Source: Oreohelix idahoensis | Taxonomy: Eukaryota > Mollusca > Gastropoda > Stylommatophora > Oreohelicidae | Direction of reading: 5' to 3' | Length of the DNA: 64,000 nt | Assembly: GCA_024509875.1 (NCBI GenBank) | Contig: JAMPIV010004915.1 | Coordinates: forward strand, 62,001-126,000 | Part shown: in pieces, positions 24,829 to 37,419 of the stretch | Layout of the letters: each line of letters opens with the position of its first letter | How positions within the stretch are numbered: position 1 is the first letter of the stretch | The notes under the pieces: generated by a model | What the model was told of the DNA's origin: nothing | The model's database searches: none | The model's input: only the letters and a program-made list of their open reading frames with translations | Made by a program: the position numbers and the translations under genes

Positions 24829-25405
24829 TGTCAAATACAACTACCTATTCACACTGAGGATTTAATACATGATAATCTATACTCTCTGGCTCATTATCTA
24901 AGGATACGACCACAGTATGCAATAGCTGACATAGATTCACCATAACACTCGTAGCAGGTTAAGTTCCCTTTAATAATCATGCACACAATGGAGCCACACG
25001 GCTAGGATACATATGCAATACAATGCAACAGAAATGCCAATATAACTTGCAATAATCAACAATCAAATCTATCATCATCAAAAACTCGCGGGTATGTCAT
25101 ACTGAGTGAACAAAACAATGACTTTCGCTCACCGGCTAAGTCGTGCATTCTAATAAAGCAATACTTAAATACAAATGACTTCTCATCAATGGTCTACGAA
25201 AAAGGTTGCTAGAAACTACATCACCTTTCTATAAATATGTAAACTAATCTTGACCACATGAATAAATGACAAGCACCCTCAATGAAAACTATGGCATCCA
25301 ATATCCCAGCAAAATGCTGACAGGGAACAACAATGCGACCTCTCCTGGTCGATGGCCAGAAACTCAACTAACTTTTAGCGCCCGAATTCGTGCGCACTTC
25401 CGTCC
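24829..25405 (-). repeat. 5' LTR of the Ty3-like element, truncated
   Basis: Matches 15071-15650 closely (shared blocks include ctcattatctaaggatacga and gacagggaacaacaa). The last ~100 bp (sense start of the LTR) are absent; the match stops at cttccgtcca where TA repeats and a Tc1 element begin. Confidence 0.87.
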
Positions 25406-25420
25406 ATATATATATATATA

Positions 25421-27300
<1,880 letters not shown>

Positions 27301-29040
27301 CGCCAGAGCATTTTTATGCTTCAGGCAAGGTTTAGATGAGCAGTGATTCGGTTTTAGTAAAGTAAAAGAGTGTGGAAAAATGGTTTGGAAAAAATGAATA
27401 GATTGGGATACAGACTGTTTGTCTTAGTTGAAGGGAGATAAAATGTTGCATAGAGATACATTTGTAAAAACAAACAAGGCTGAATTAGACTTAAGCAGGT
27501 TTGGTGAGTCCACAGCTATGGTTAAGAAAATTAGCATAAGAAGGTTTTTGTAGTAAGCCTTAAAGAAAAGAGTATAAGATTAAGGTAAATTATCAAAGGG
27601 AGACAACGGAGAATTAAGTCCCTTGTAGGTTTCAGTGAGCTGAGAAGGAAAAAACGCACGGGAAAGACTGAGGGGAGTTTATAACAGAAGACAGTTCCCT
27701 GAAGTTCGCCTACGTGGTAAATAAGCGTGAGCATGTTTTCCAGTGAGTGGAAATAAGGCAGACCAATCGTTTTAACTGGAAAACAAGGGAGAGATCAGCT
27801 AAGAATGATTAGAAGAGAGAACAAGTTACGGCGCGCTGTTGAGCGGTCGTGTGTTTTAGCAGTCCAGGTTTGAGGAACCGACGTGGCAAGATTGTGTTTC
27901 TGCCGGGTTCTCAAGTGTAAACTCTGTGGATGACAGAAGTTTTTCCTAAATAGGTTTATAGATCTAGATTGAATAGCGGTAGCAATTCAGGAGATTAAAA
28001 AGAACTGTGATTAAAAGTATAAGTCTAGCATTTAGGAGTGATAGTAGGGATTGTGATTATTGTGAGGATTCTGTGTGATCACAGTAAGTATGCTCTTCCC
28101 TCATTTCATTTTTTTGTAGAAGAAATGTTTCAGAAATCCAGATGAAATACTACAGGGGTAATGAAGCTTACAGTTAAGCAAGCTCACGATGAGAAGAAAT
28201 GCTGATGAAAGTACAAGATTAGCTACAAAGTGGATACCTTTTTGACTAAGTAAGAGTCTAAGAGAAGACATAGAAGAACATTAATCTGATAGCCACGTTG
28301 GGCTTTTGCACAAATGAATTATGAGACATCGTCAATGATAACTCATGCGCTCTCTCTCAGATGTAAGTATATGGAGGCTGTTAAAGATCCATCTAATTAT
28401 TGATTTGCTTGTATGAATTATGCACTAATTGTACTAAGATTAATTGAGATAAACCTGACAGAGTTAGTCTGGAGGGAATAAACACACAATAAGTTAAAGA
28501 GGCGCTTGGAAGAGGCCTGAGAGGATATGAAGCACTGGAGGAATAATTTGCGTGGACTATACATGAAATTGTTTGTAAGAAGAGAATCATATGTATACAC
28601 ATGAGATGGCAGTATACCGGGGGCAATATGAAATGATAGTAATGGAGAACTGTACCATATGCTTCCTATTGTATATGAAATTTATGATATGTAAATAAAT
28701 CAGTTTTTGATGGACACCATATAAGTCGGGCTAGTCTGTAAAGGTTGTTGAGTAGAAGTGTAAACGAAGTGTTAGCATTGAGAAAGAAAACCACTATACG
28801 AAGTTAGTCACTGAGTAACAACTATGAAGGGATAGAACAAGCCAAGGGTTGGAAATAAGACGGACCATATTTCATCCAGGAATTGTCATCTCTGGCGGTG
28901 ATGGCCAGTGCATAAGATATTAACCTACTTGGAAGATATACCAGCAAAGTGAATAACATCTAGACGATGATATAGCTAGGCCTGCCAACAGTCACCTAGT
29001 TAAATAGATCGCCACCTAGTAGCATTGAGAAGAGGTAGCG
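27301..29040. other. no recognised gene
   Basis: A/G-rich sequence without a credible reading frame. A gtaagt-like donor near 28085 and a pyrimidine tract with tag near 28120 could mark a tiny intron, but there is no coding frame around them. Confidence 0.4.
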
Positions 29041-29260
29041 CTGTTACAGTGTGTAGGTATTTTAATTGTTGTATGCTGTTGTATTGTGCTGGTAGTGTGC
29101 TGGTGTGTTTGTTTATATATACAACGTATATATATATATATATATTTTACACCAGGTAGACAATATTTATACAGTATATTTATACATATATATATATACA
29201 CAATATTTATACATATATACATACAATATTTATACAACATAGATAACAAAGGTTTTAATT
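29041..29260 (+). repeat. repeat family B segment with TA/TATT tracts
   Basis: Contains gtgtgtaggtattttaattg, ttatatatacaacgtatata and ccaggtagacaatatttata. The reverse complement of 50629-50790 carries the same blocks in the same order. It lies about 60 bp below the stop codon of the PC4-like gene. Confidence 0.65.
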
Positions 29261-29323
29261 GTAATAAATATATTTAATGATCTCTTTTAAAAGAATACGA
29301 AATGTCAAGCTAAATCTCTAGGT

Positions 29324-29785
29324 TCAGACGCCTCTTTTTTTCTTCGGTGGTGGTTGTAGATTAAAGACAGCATTCGAGTGATTGTCTATGGTTGGAGCTG
29401 ACATAGGGGGACAAGGGGTGGTGTTAGGACACCAGCTTGGTTCTGGGAATATTGATTGATAACAACTGGAGTTGATGTAGTGGTCAAACGTGTTACTGTT
29501 ACAAGCAGTAGGACAGGTATCTGTGTTTGGTAACTGTAGTCGGTCAAATTCTGCGAGGATTTCGCCCTGTAAAGCCAGCAGATGTTCAAATTCAGGGCGA
29601 GTCAACGTGATGCCGGCTTTGGTAGGAAACTTTAGATATGATTCACCAAAGTATTTTCGCACGTGTAGTAAAGGTTGGCCTCGGTAAAAACTTACTGAAG
29701 CGGCCTTCAGCCCAATAGCCAACGGTTTAAGCATTTCATCACTTCTACGCATATACACCCAGTTTGTGGGAACAGTGGTAGTCAT
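29324..29785 (-). CDS. PC4/Sub1-like single-stranded-DNA-binding protein (candidate)
   Basis: An intact frame of about 153 codons. The N-terminal half has a pattern like the PC4/Sub1 coactivator domain: a hydrophobic strand and turn (ASVSFYRGQPLLHVRKYF), then PTKAGITLTRPEFEHLLAL, which resembles the PTKKGISLT strand of PC4 and its following helix. PC4 proteins bind single-stranded DNA and act in transcription. The C-terminal half is Cys/Pro/Asn-rich and ends in PPPKKKRG, a likely nuclear-localisation signal. The open frame reaches an earlier ATG at 29830. That ATG is only five bases from a TATA-like box (29835-29844), so transcription would start after it, and the ATG at 29785 is preferred. 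No intron is seen. Family B repeats lie on both sides, so it could be a cellular retrocopy, transposon cargo, or an old viral gene; I cannot decide. Confidence 0.55.
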   Translation of the reverse strand: MTTTVPTNWVYMRRSDEMLKPLAIGLKAASVSFYRGQPLLHVRKYFGESYLKFPTKAGITLTRPEFEHLLALQGEILAEFDRLQLPNTDTCPTACNSNTFDHYINSSCYQSIFPEPSWCPNTTPCPPMSAPTIDNHSNAVFNLQPPPKKKRGV

Positions 29786-29834
29786 CTTAAACGAGGTATG
29801 AACGCGAGTGTCTGGGCGTTGGTCTCCCAAGTGT

Positions 29835-29844
29835 CTATTTATAT
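29835..29844 (-). promoter_or_regulatory. TATA-like box of the PC4-like gene
   Basis: The minus strand reads ATATAAATAG, 50 bp before the preferred start codon. Further upstream (29904-29930) a small hairpin, gattagt...actaatc, lies in the presumed promoter region. Function is inferred from position only. Confidence 0.4.
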
Positions 29845-30010
29845 GAAGGACAACTAGTTTAATCTGGTTTTTGAAACGTGTCCAGACTTGTTGCGCGCTA
29901 ACAGAGGGCTGATTAGTCGAAAAACTAATCGATTATTGACGCGTTGTTTAGCCGAAAATGACAGCAGAACCCGCCGCATAGTACCGCCGGGAGAAATATT
30001 AGATCAATAA

Positions 30011-30650
30011 TGGCGGTGTGGGTACGGGGGGTCATAACACAGTAATACGCGGACTCAGGTGTGTTTGTTAGGCGGGGTACGGGGGGGTCATGACACAGTA
30101 ATACGCGGACTCAGGTGTGTTTGTTAGGCGGGGTATGGGGTGGGGGGTCATGACACAGTAGTAAACGGAATCAGGTGTGTTTGTTAGGAGGGGTACGTGG
30201 GGTGGGGGGTGGGGGTCATGACACAGTAATACGCGGACTCAGGTGTGTTTGTTAGGCGGGGTACGGGGGGTGGGGAGTCATGGTACAGTAATACGCGGAC
30301 TCAGGTGTGTTTGTTAGGCGGGGTACGGGGGGAATCATGACACAGTAATACGCGGACTCAGGTGTGTTTGTTGGGCGGGATACGGGGTGGGGAGAGGGCG
30401 TCATGACACAGTAATACGCGGAATCAGGTGTGTTTGTTAGGCGGGGTACGGGGGATGGGGGGTCATGACACAGTAATACGCGGACTCAGGTGTGTATGTT
30501 AGGCGGGGTACGGGGAGGGGGGGTCATGACACAGTAATACGCGGACTCAGGTGTGTTTGTTAGGCGGGGTACGGGGGGTGGGGGTCATGACACAGTAATA
30601 CGCGGACTCAGGTGTGTTTGTTAGGCGGGGAAGGGGGCTCATGACATGAT
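30011..30650 (+). repeat. G-rich satellite, ~55-68-bp unit, ~10-11 copies
   Basis: Each unit contains gtcatgacacagtaatacgc, ggactcaggtgtgtttgtta and ggcggggtacggggg, followed by a G-run of variable length that accounts for the changing period. The last unit (about 30640) is degenerate. The array starts next to the family B block atcaataatggcggtgtggg, and the G-runs could form quadruplex DNA. Confidence 0.92.
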
Positions 30651-30778
30651 AAGACGCTGACTCATTGCTATTTTTGACTGGGCCGGGGAGGGGGGGGGAG
30701 AGGGATGACACAATAATCACTAAAGAAACTAGTAATAACTCGAACATTCAACTCAAAGAAGAGAAGAGGTAGAGAGAT

Positions 30779-30822
30779 AGCGACACAAAGAGACAGAGAG
30801 AGAGGGAGAGGGAGAGAGATGT
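30779..30822. repeat. GA-rich low-complexity tract
   Basis: gagacagagagagagggaga-type repeat just upstream of the SINE-like retroposon. Confidence 0.85.
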
Positions 30823-30855
30823 ATTAGGAAGAATCTCCGAACACTTGAGGACACC

Positions 30856-31166
30856 AGGGACCCAAAGATGCAGCAATAGAAAATGCAGTCGACGATCCAT
30901 AGCTAGCCTGCTTGCGTCAGGGTCAGCGAACCAGAGCTGACCAAGACCCTACTCCACCTCCAAGTGGTGGTCCTGGAAACAGGCTGCATCATTGCAGTCT
31001 GGCTGAGAGAGTAGGGATCGGAGTGGGAAGGCAAACCCGGTCCCAAAAATGCCGTACTGAAGTCGGATGTGTCGGCCGAAAGGTGCAGATATCGCAGCTT
31101 CGCTGTAAACGGACACAACGCAACCAACGTCCTTTTTCAGGACGAACGAGGAAGAAGAAGAAGAAG
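30856..31166 (+). mobile_element. SINE-like retroposon, family C copy 1
   Basis: A 311-bp unit ending in (GAA)n and flanked by a perfect 13-bp direct repeat ACTTGAGGACACC (30843-30855 and 31167-31179). A long target duplication and a simple 3' tail show LINE-driven retroposition. The body matches 61924-62233 over its full length. No certain Pol III A/B boxes were found, so it may be a SINE or a fixed-length LINE 3' end. Its terminal GAA tail resembles that of the LINE at 3738-4236. Confidence 0.85.
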
Positions 31167-31289
31167 ACTTGAGGACACCTCATGAGATCCTACCAGGTGC
31201 CTGATGGTTTAGCAAGAAGTAGAAAAACGACAAACAGTGTTAACACAAAAAAAAAGAAAAGAAAAGAAAGAAAACGTTAGTAGCAAATA

Positions 31290-31705
31290 CACACCGGCCA
31301 TAACACCACGGGAACTCAAGACATACTAGTCTTAACACCACGGGAACTCAAGACATACCAGTCTTAACACCACGGGAACTCTAGGCACACTAGTCTTGAC
31401 ACAATGGCAGCTCATGACACTCTAGTCACAACACCATATCATCTCTATCCACACTAGTCTTGACACAATGGCAGCTCATGACACTAGTCACAACACCATA
31501 TCAACTCTAGGCACACTAGTCTTGACACAATGGCAGCTCATGACACTAGTCACAACACCATATCAACTCTAGGCACACTAGTCTTGACACAATGGCAGCT
31601 CATGACACTAGTTACAACACCATATCAACTCTAGGCACACTAGTCTAACACGGTGGCAACTCTAGACACAATAGTCATTAGACCATAGCTGCTCAAGATA
31701 AACCA
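31290..31705. repeat. compound minisatellite (~32-bp and ~62-bp units)
   Basis: Three units of about 32 bp (cttaacaccacgggaactca type) are followed by about four 60-62-bp units that combine two subunits: cttgacacaatggcagctca and cacaacaccatatcaactct. The longer unit looks like a higher-order repeat built from two diverged monomers. Confidence 0.88.
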
Positions 31706-31708
31706 GTA

Positions 31709-33480
31709 TCACGGGATTTACTCCCCTTGCTCTGCAGTGATGATCCAACAGTAGCCAAACTTCATAGTATTTACTTGGGTATTCAAAGGTATCTACCTTT
31801 AACTCAAGATTACTCTTGGCAGAGATGTGTATTGAATAATGGTGCTTCAATTCTAGCGAGCCTCATAGGAATTTAAGAAATCAAGTACTACAGCTGACAG
31901 GATCCAGGCCGTGTACACTTTCTATCTTCCCCGACCTTCTATGGGGAGTAAGAAATTTGCTCGTTTTGATGAGCCCCCAACTTATTTAAATCAGTAAAAT
32001 ATTACTTCAATAGCTCTGTTATAGTTATTTAAAATGACAGAGACATACGGGTGTAGCTCACTCAAAATGACTAAATCAACTATAAATTTGTATATATACA
32101 GATAACAAATTTAATAATCAATTATAGTAAGACTGTAAAATAAATAAGAGGGAGTCGAATTAGGAATAATCTTTAAAGATTCATAACTGGTGATGATTTT
32201 GGATATGGTTTCAAAACATTTTCTTAAAGAAAAGAGTTCACTTAGCAGGCCTGAATGAGTACTTAGATGCCAGTAAGATGTCGGGTGGGTTCTGCTCCCG
32301 CCGATGCTTGTTCTTTGCAGGTTGTGGACTGGTTCTTCTCGTCACTGGTCAAGTCTGGTGACCAAAACACGTCCCTCGTAGTATCGTAGGATAAATGTGA
32401 AGATGGTCGAGCATCTGTTAACACCCGTCTGATGTTGGTGTCTAGTTTTGACTGAAGGCCACTTATAACCACACTCTTGTTCCACAGACTAGTACCACCA
32501 ATTGGTACCACCAACTAGTATCATGAAATAAGAGAGAAACAAATACCCTATTGAGTAATGGGTTTCCTGACATGAAAATCAGGTGTCCCACCCTTGTATT
32601 CCACCATCCCAGCTGCCTCAGAACTTACCCTCTCTGAACATTAATGTTAAACCTAGTGAGCGGAAAACACCCATTGTATTTATATAAAACATGTTTGCAT
32701 GAACATTTGCACTGGTTGAAAAGGTTAATATAACAAGTATGTACATCACTTCCGTCATCATCTACTCCCTGCTCCATAGGAAACGTTGGACTACCTCTGC
32801 TTTTGGTTCTCTATGAAATACCCGAATGAAGCAGACACCAGCTCCAGCAGTGGTCGTTCATAAAACCATTATTCTGCATGCTGAGCATAAGGCAGAAACC
32901 AGTGCTCTCCAGGTTGTTCGTTGTGACACGCCACTCCTCTTAGCTCTCATGCACATTATTTAGGCCCAAACGTTCATGGCCATCTCTATTATTCTTCATC
33001 TGAGTGTGAGTCTATTCTTTATTCTGCATGCTGAGGTTTCCAGCCTCGTATGACTTGGACAACCACTAGCAATTTTCCCATGTTAATAATGCAAAATGTA
33101 GAATTATAAAAAGTACAACTTACCCCCTAATATCTTGGCAATATATAGACTTCTGGGTCAGAGAAATAGTTTCGGCAACTTGGCTAAGATGCCTCTTACA
33201 CGTCGTCTGGGGTATTAATTTGTACTAGAATCCCACTATCACTTAGTGTTCAGGTTCCTAGGATTCCAGGCTTTCCGTATTAATAAAAGTAGAGATTTCT
33301 TAGGGTATAAGTCCACAAGATGCTCAAACACGTTGTCCGGTCATTTGAGGTGGAATCGTGATCCTATTCTTTATTCTGACTTGTCTGACTGTCTTTTTGA
33401 CGAGTTGAATTATCAGTGCCGTAGACTCAAAAGGCGCTAGATTATAAGGCAACATTCGGCCCACGCATCCACATTGCTAC
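31709..33480 (+). repeat. LTR-like repeat family A, copy 3
   Basis: Same orientation as 6534-7894. Matching blocks include actccccttgctctgcagtg (start), ctcaagattactcttggcag, and the ttacacg..gtctggggt block near 33195. It contains about 600 bp (32520-33170) absent from copy 2 but partly present in copy 1. Ends are not sharp and no target duplication was found; the start reads tatcacgg where copy 2 has TGTGACGG. Confidence 0.6.
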
Positions 33481-33834
33481 TATATGACAAGGCTCCAGTC
33501 TGATATGTTGTATTTTAACTTCTCAATGCCAAACCAATAGTATTCAATTTGCGTATATTGGTAGGGGTATATTCCCACTACCCTCTCATGGAAAATTCCT
33601 GCGTGACACATAAAATGTGATTTTGTCAAGTCACATCCCATATAAGGTATTCTCTCTTCCGTTAGTTATCGACCATGTTTACAACTTACCACTTCATAGA
33701 TCTATTCAAGACAACATCTTCACAGATGGATTATATATCGAAATCATTCCATACAACCAGTCTGACCGGAAATGATCATATCATTTACCTGGTCAAGCAA
33801 ACAACTATCAAGCAACAACCCGGGCGTAGTCATT
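33481..33834. other. no recognised feature
   Basis: Unassigned sequence between family A copy 3 and the 37-bp minisatellite. Confidence 0.4.
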
Positions 33835-34510
33835 TTATACATTACAACCCAATTACAGTATCGTGGTCATTTTGTAAATTACTTCAAAATGACAATATCG
33901 TAGTCATCTTGTAGATTACCACACAATGACAATATCGTAGTCATGTTGTAGATTACAACACAATGACAATATCGTAGTCATCTTGTAGATTACCTCAAAA
34001 TGACAATATCGTAGTCATGTTGTAGATTACCACACAAAGACAATATCGTAGTCATGTTGTAGATTACAACACAATGACAATATAGTAGTCATGTTGTAGA
34101 TTACAACACAATGACAATATCGTAGTCATCTTGTAGATTACCACACAATGACAATATCGTAGTCATGTTGTAGATTACCACACAATGACAATATCGTAGT
34201 CATGTTGTAGATTACAACACAATGACAATATCGTAGTCATGTTGTAGATTACCACACAATGACAATATCGTAGTCATGTTGAAGATTACCACACAAAGAC
34301 ACTATCGTAGTCATGTTGTAGATTACAACACAATGACAATATAGTAGTCATGTTGTAGATTACAACACAATGACAATATCGTAGTCATGTTGTAGATTAC
34401 CACACAATGACAATATCGTAGTCATGTTGTAGATTACAACACAATGACAATATCGTAGTCATGTTGTAGATTACAACACGATGACATTATTGTAGTCATG
34501 ATGTAGATAA
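33835..34510. repeat. minisatellite, 37-bp unit, ~18 copies
   Basis: Unit made of tgtagattaccacacaatga and caatatcgtagtcatgt, with exact 37-bp spacing (for example tagtcat at 33901 and 33938). Copies are highly similar, which suggests recent expansion. Confidence 0.96.
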
Positions 34511-34974
34511 TATGAGAGGGTGGACCAGATATGTATACAACCAGCGAGCTATAGGAACAATTACCATGATGCCGATTCTGAACAATAATAAACTCATATA
34601 CAAGAAAGATGAAATTTTTCTTACACTGACAGAATATTACCGATAAAAAATTGGGCGGTTTCTTGATGAGGCTGACGTACGGTCTGTGAAGTTTGTCAAA
34701 GTGTAAGGAACTTGCCGTTCGTAATTCTATGATTGGCGCAGATAAACCTTTACCCAGAACTGACAGCCTGTCGGACAGCTCTTCAAGGACAACAGCTACA
34801 TTAACTGCCTGGATTGGGTGAAGTCTGCAAGCATCAAAGTTTTATACCGAGCTGTACTCATTGTTATCGTGATTATTCTTATATATTTTTCACATTATTA
34901 TAGATATCACCAGGAATCATCTGATGAAAAAGATCTTTTCCAGGATTGATAAAAAAGAACAAACAGAGCGAAAC
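34511..34974. other. no recognised feature
   Basis: Unassigned sequence between two minisatellites. Confidence 0.4.
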
Positions 34975-35395
34975 AGACAAAAATAACAAATAAAGCGAAG
35001 TACAAAAAAAGTGAAGCACACACACACACACACACACACACACGCGCGCGCACGCACACACACAGAGCAAACAGAGCGAAGTAGAAAAAAGAATTAACAG
35101 AGAAAAGCACACAAAAAAGAACAAACAGAGAGAAGCATACAAAAAGAATAAACAGAGTGAAGCACACAAAAAAGGACAAACATTGCGAAGCACAAAAATA
35201 AAGAACAGACATTGCGAAGCACAAAAGACAAAAGAACAAACAGACCGACGCAAAATAGAACAAAAAGAACGAAGCACAAAAATTAACTAACAGAACGAAG
35301 CACAAAGAAAAAAATGAACAAAAAGAGCAATGCACAAAAATAAATAAACAATTACAGCGACGCACCAAAAAAAAAAGACAAAAAAACCAAGCACA
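34975..35395. repeat. degenerate A-rich minisatellite (~28 bp) with (CA)n core
   Basis: Imperfect units of agaacaaacagagcgaagca, with a CA/CG dinucleotide block at about 35018-35062. All minus-strand frames through it are Phe/Leu/Cys-rich artefacts of the repeat. Confidence 0.85.
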
Positions 35396-35466
35396 AATAA
35401 AAGCAAGGACCACAATTATAAATATATAGGAACTGAACCCAAAAAGGTGTTGAAGCCATAAATATA

Positions 35467-35806
35467 CAATAAATTAATATGAAACAAACATAAAGGTATG
35501 TTTTCAGGCACTCGTAAGAAATAAAGAAGTAGAACACCAGACAACAGAAAAACAACAGACGTGAGTGGCTTACCCAGGATTTGAACACCGGACCTTCCGT
35601 GCCACAACCCCGCCTAGCTATGCAAGCGAATCACACTATCCTCCCTGCCATCGACGCATCACCAAAAAATGATGCTTTGGTGACAGATCAATAGTGCGAA
35701 CCGAAAGACATGTCTGTTGTTTTTCTGTTGTCTAGTGTTCTACTTCTTTATTTCTTACGAGTGCCTGAATACATACCTTTATGTTTGTCTCATATTAATT
35801 TACCGT
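35467..35806. repeat. inverted SINE dimer around a tRNA-like core
   Basis: Two arms of about 94 bp (35467-35560 and 35713-35806) are reverse complements with only a handful of mismatches; both contain ttctacttctttatttctta read outward. The 152-bp loop holds, on the minus strand, a tRNA-like sequence with a B box (GTTCAAATCC near 35575-35584) and a possible A box (TGGCAGGGAGG near 35650). This looks like one tRNA-derived SINE on the minus strand, joined head-to-head to the 3' body of a second copy on the plus strand. It would fold into a strong hairpin. Confidence 0.7.
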
Positions 35807-35820
35807 TTACAGGCCTCGGG

Positions 35821-36234
35821 TTTCCCTTCCTTATATGTTATAAATGTTCATAAATATAGAACAAGATCAACCGTTAATGCTTCAAAGATGCCCAACCCAC
35901 GTGGAACAGAGAATGCACATATGGCCATTCCAAGTATTGTTTGTTGAAAAGTTTTATGGAGATGCAAATAGCCTCAACCTCACTACTGCTTTCTGTGAAA
36001 GCATGCAAGTAGATGTCTGAGAGTGTACGAAGAAGAAAAACCGCTAATGGAACTAAAAATTGGAGATGAATGAATCTTTCTGATACACAACAATAAAGTC
36101 AAAGGTAAAGTTAGCCGCATAGCAGACACTGCTGGGGGGGGCTGTGAAGTGAGTGCTCACAAAAAAAGTGTGAGCTATTAAAAAATATATTTCAGAAACT
36201 TCACTATAGATTTTTGTTTTAAGTAACCTGAAAC
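35821..36234. other. no recognised feature
   Basis: AT-rich unassigned sequence before the 31-bp minisatellite. Confidence 0.4.
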
Positions 36235-36712
36235 TGACCCATGTTTTCTTCAAGTAACCTGAGACTGACCCCTGTTTTCTTCAAGTAACTTGAAACTGGC
36301 CACTATTTTTTTCGATTACCTGGAACTGGCCACTGTTTTCTTCAAGAAACCTGAGACTGACCACTGTTTTCTTCCAGTAACTTGAGGTTGACTACTGTTT
36401 TCTCAAGTAACCCGAGTTTCCCCACTGTTTTCTTCAATAATCTGAATTTTACCAGTTTTTTTTTTTTTCAAGTAATTTGAGGCTAATTACTGTTTTCTTC
36501 GAGCTACCTGAGTTTGACTACTGTTTTCTTCAGGTAACCTGAAGTTGACTACTGTTTTCTTTAAGTAATTTGAGATTGACCTCTGTTTTCTTCAAGTAAC
36601 CGGGGGGTGTTACTGTTTTGTTAAAGTAACCTGAGGCTGACTACTGTTTTCTTCAAGTAACCTGAGGCCGATTATTGTTTTCTTCAAGTAGCCTGAGGGT
36701 GACTACTGTTGT
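36235..36712. repeat. minisatellite, ~31-bp unit, ~15 copies
   Basis: Unit core ctgttttcttcaagtaacct followed by gaggctgacta, diverged between copies. Confidence 0.93.
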
Positions 36713-36744
36713 TTTCAATTATATTCAAGTTGACGACTCCGAAT

Positions 36745-37082
36745 AATAGAAAGAAGAAGAAGAAGCAGAAAAAGAAGAAGAAGAACGAGAAAAAGAAGAA
36801 GAAGATGAAAAAAAGAAGAACAAGAGCAAGAAAAAGAAGAAAAGGAGAAGAAACAGAAGAAGAAGAAGAAGAAGAAGAAGAAGAAGAAGAAGAAGAAGAA
36901 CGAGAAAAAAGAAGAAGAAGAAGAAGAAGAAGAAGAAGAAGAAGAAGAAGAAGAAAAAAAGAAGAAAAGGAAGAAGAAGAAATGAAGAAGAAGAAGAAGA
37001 AGAAGAAGAGATGAAGAAGAAGAAGAAGAACAACAACAACAACAACAACAACAACAAGTAAAAGCAGAAGAAGAAGAAGCAG

Positions 37083-37138
<56 letters not shown>

Positions 37139-37225
37139 GTAAAAGCAGAAGAAGAAGAAGAAGCAAAATAATAATAATAATGATAACAGTAAGAAGAAGA
37201 AGAAGAAGCAAAATAATAATAATAA
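36745..37225. repeat. (GAA)n / (ACA)n compound microsatellite
   Basis: Long purine-rich GAA tracts, then two (ACA)n blocks (37028-37056, 37085-37137), each followed by aagtaaaagcagaagaagaa and finally ATA repeats. The block aacaac...aagtaaaagcagaag is itself duplicated. Apparent reading frames here are artefacts. Confidence 0.97.
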
Positions 37226-37274
37226 TATATTGTATGTTGCATCACTGCTAATCATAATAAATAAGAAGATGATC

Positions 37275-37365
37275 ATTACTGTGGTGATTATCGTACTCAC
37301 CTGCCGGCGTGACAAAAGCTGGACTCGGAGATAAGATTCCAGTTCGAGTTGCTATGTGGAATACT
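37275..37365 (+). ncRNA. possible tRNA-derived SINE head
   Basis: The stretch gtggtgattatcgtactcac resembles the D-arm/A-box region of a tRNA, and about 45 bp later ccagttcgagttgc resembles a B box. It does not fold into a proper cloverleaf by eye, so it is at best a decayed SINE head. Confidence 0.3.
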
Positions 37366-37419
37366 CGATCCGTGATCGCTCGTCACTTCCGTGTAATGGT
37401 CAGTGGTCTCCGAGTTACG

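Larger units (their letters stand above)
15071..25405 (-). mobile_element. degenerate Ty3-like LTR retrotransposon with nested insertions
   Basis: A minus-strand element framed by two homologous LTRs (15071-15750 and 24829-25405). Reading in the sense direction: 5' LTR, a probable primer-binding site, a long leader, gag with coiled coil, a CCHC knuckle, aspartic protease, an RNase H remnant, a polypurine tract, and the 3' LTR. Reverse transcriptase and integrase are largely missing. A LINE fragment (18600-19136) and a Tc1 element (19811-22562) are nested inside. The two LTRs differ by what looks like a few per cent, so the insertion is old. A solo LTR of the same family is at 55650-56318. Confidence 0.8.

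Noticed and set aside
28085..28125. Possible tiny intron (gtaagt donor, pyrimidine tract, tag)
   Set aside because: No coding exon on either side; splice-like motifs occur often by chance.
33835..34510. Regularly spaced repeats that might suggest a CRISPR array
   Set aside because: The 37-bp units are directly adjacent with no unique spacers, and the genome is eukaryotic.
34879..35413. Phe/Leu/Cys-rich frames resembling membrane proteins
   Set aside because: They are produced by a degenerate 28-bp A-rich minisatellite and appear in two minus-strand frames; not a gene.
36684..37315. Long minus-strand and plus-strand frames of about 170-200 codons rich in Leu, Ser, Glu or Lys
   Set aside because: They are translations of GAA/ACA microsatellites in several frames at once, with no other sequence content.
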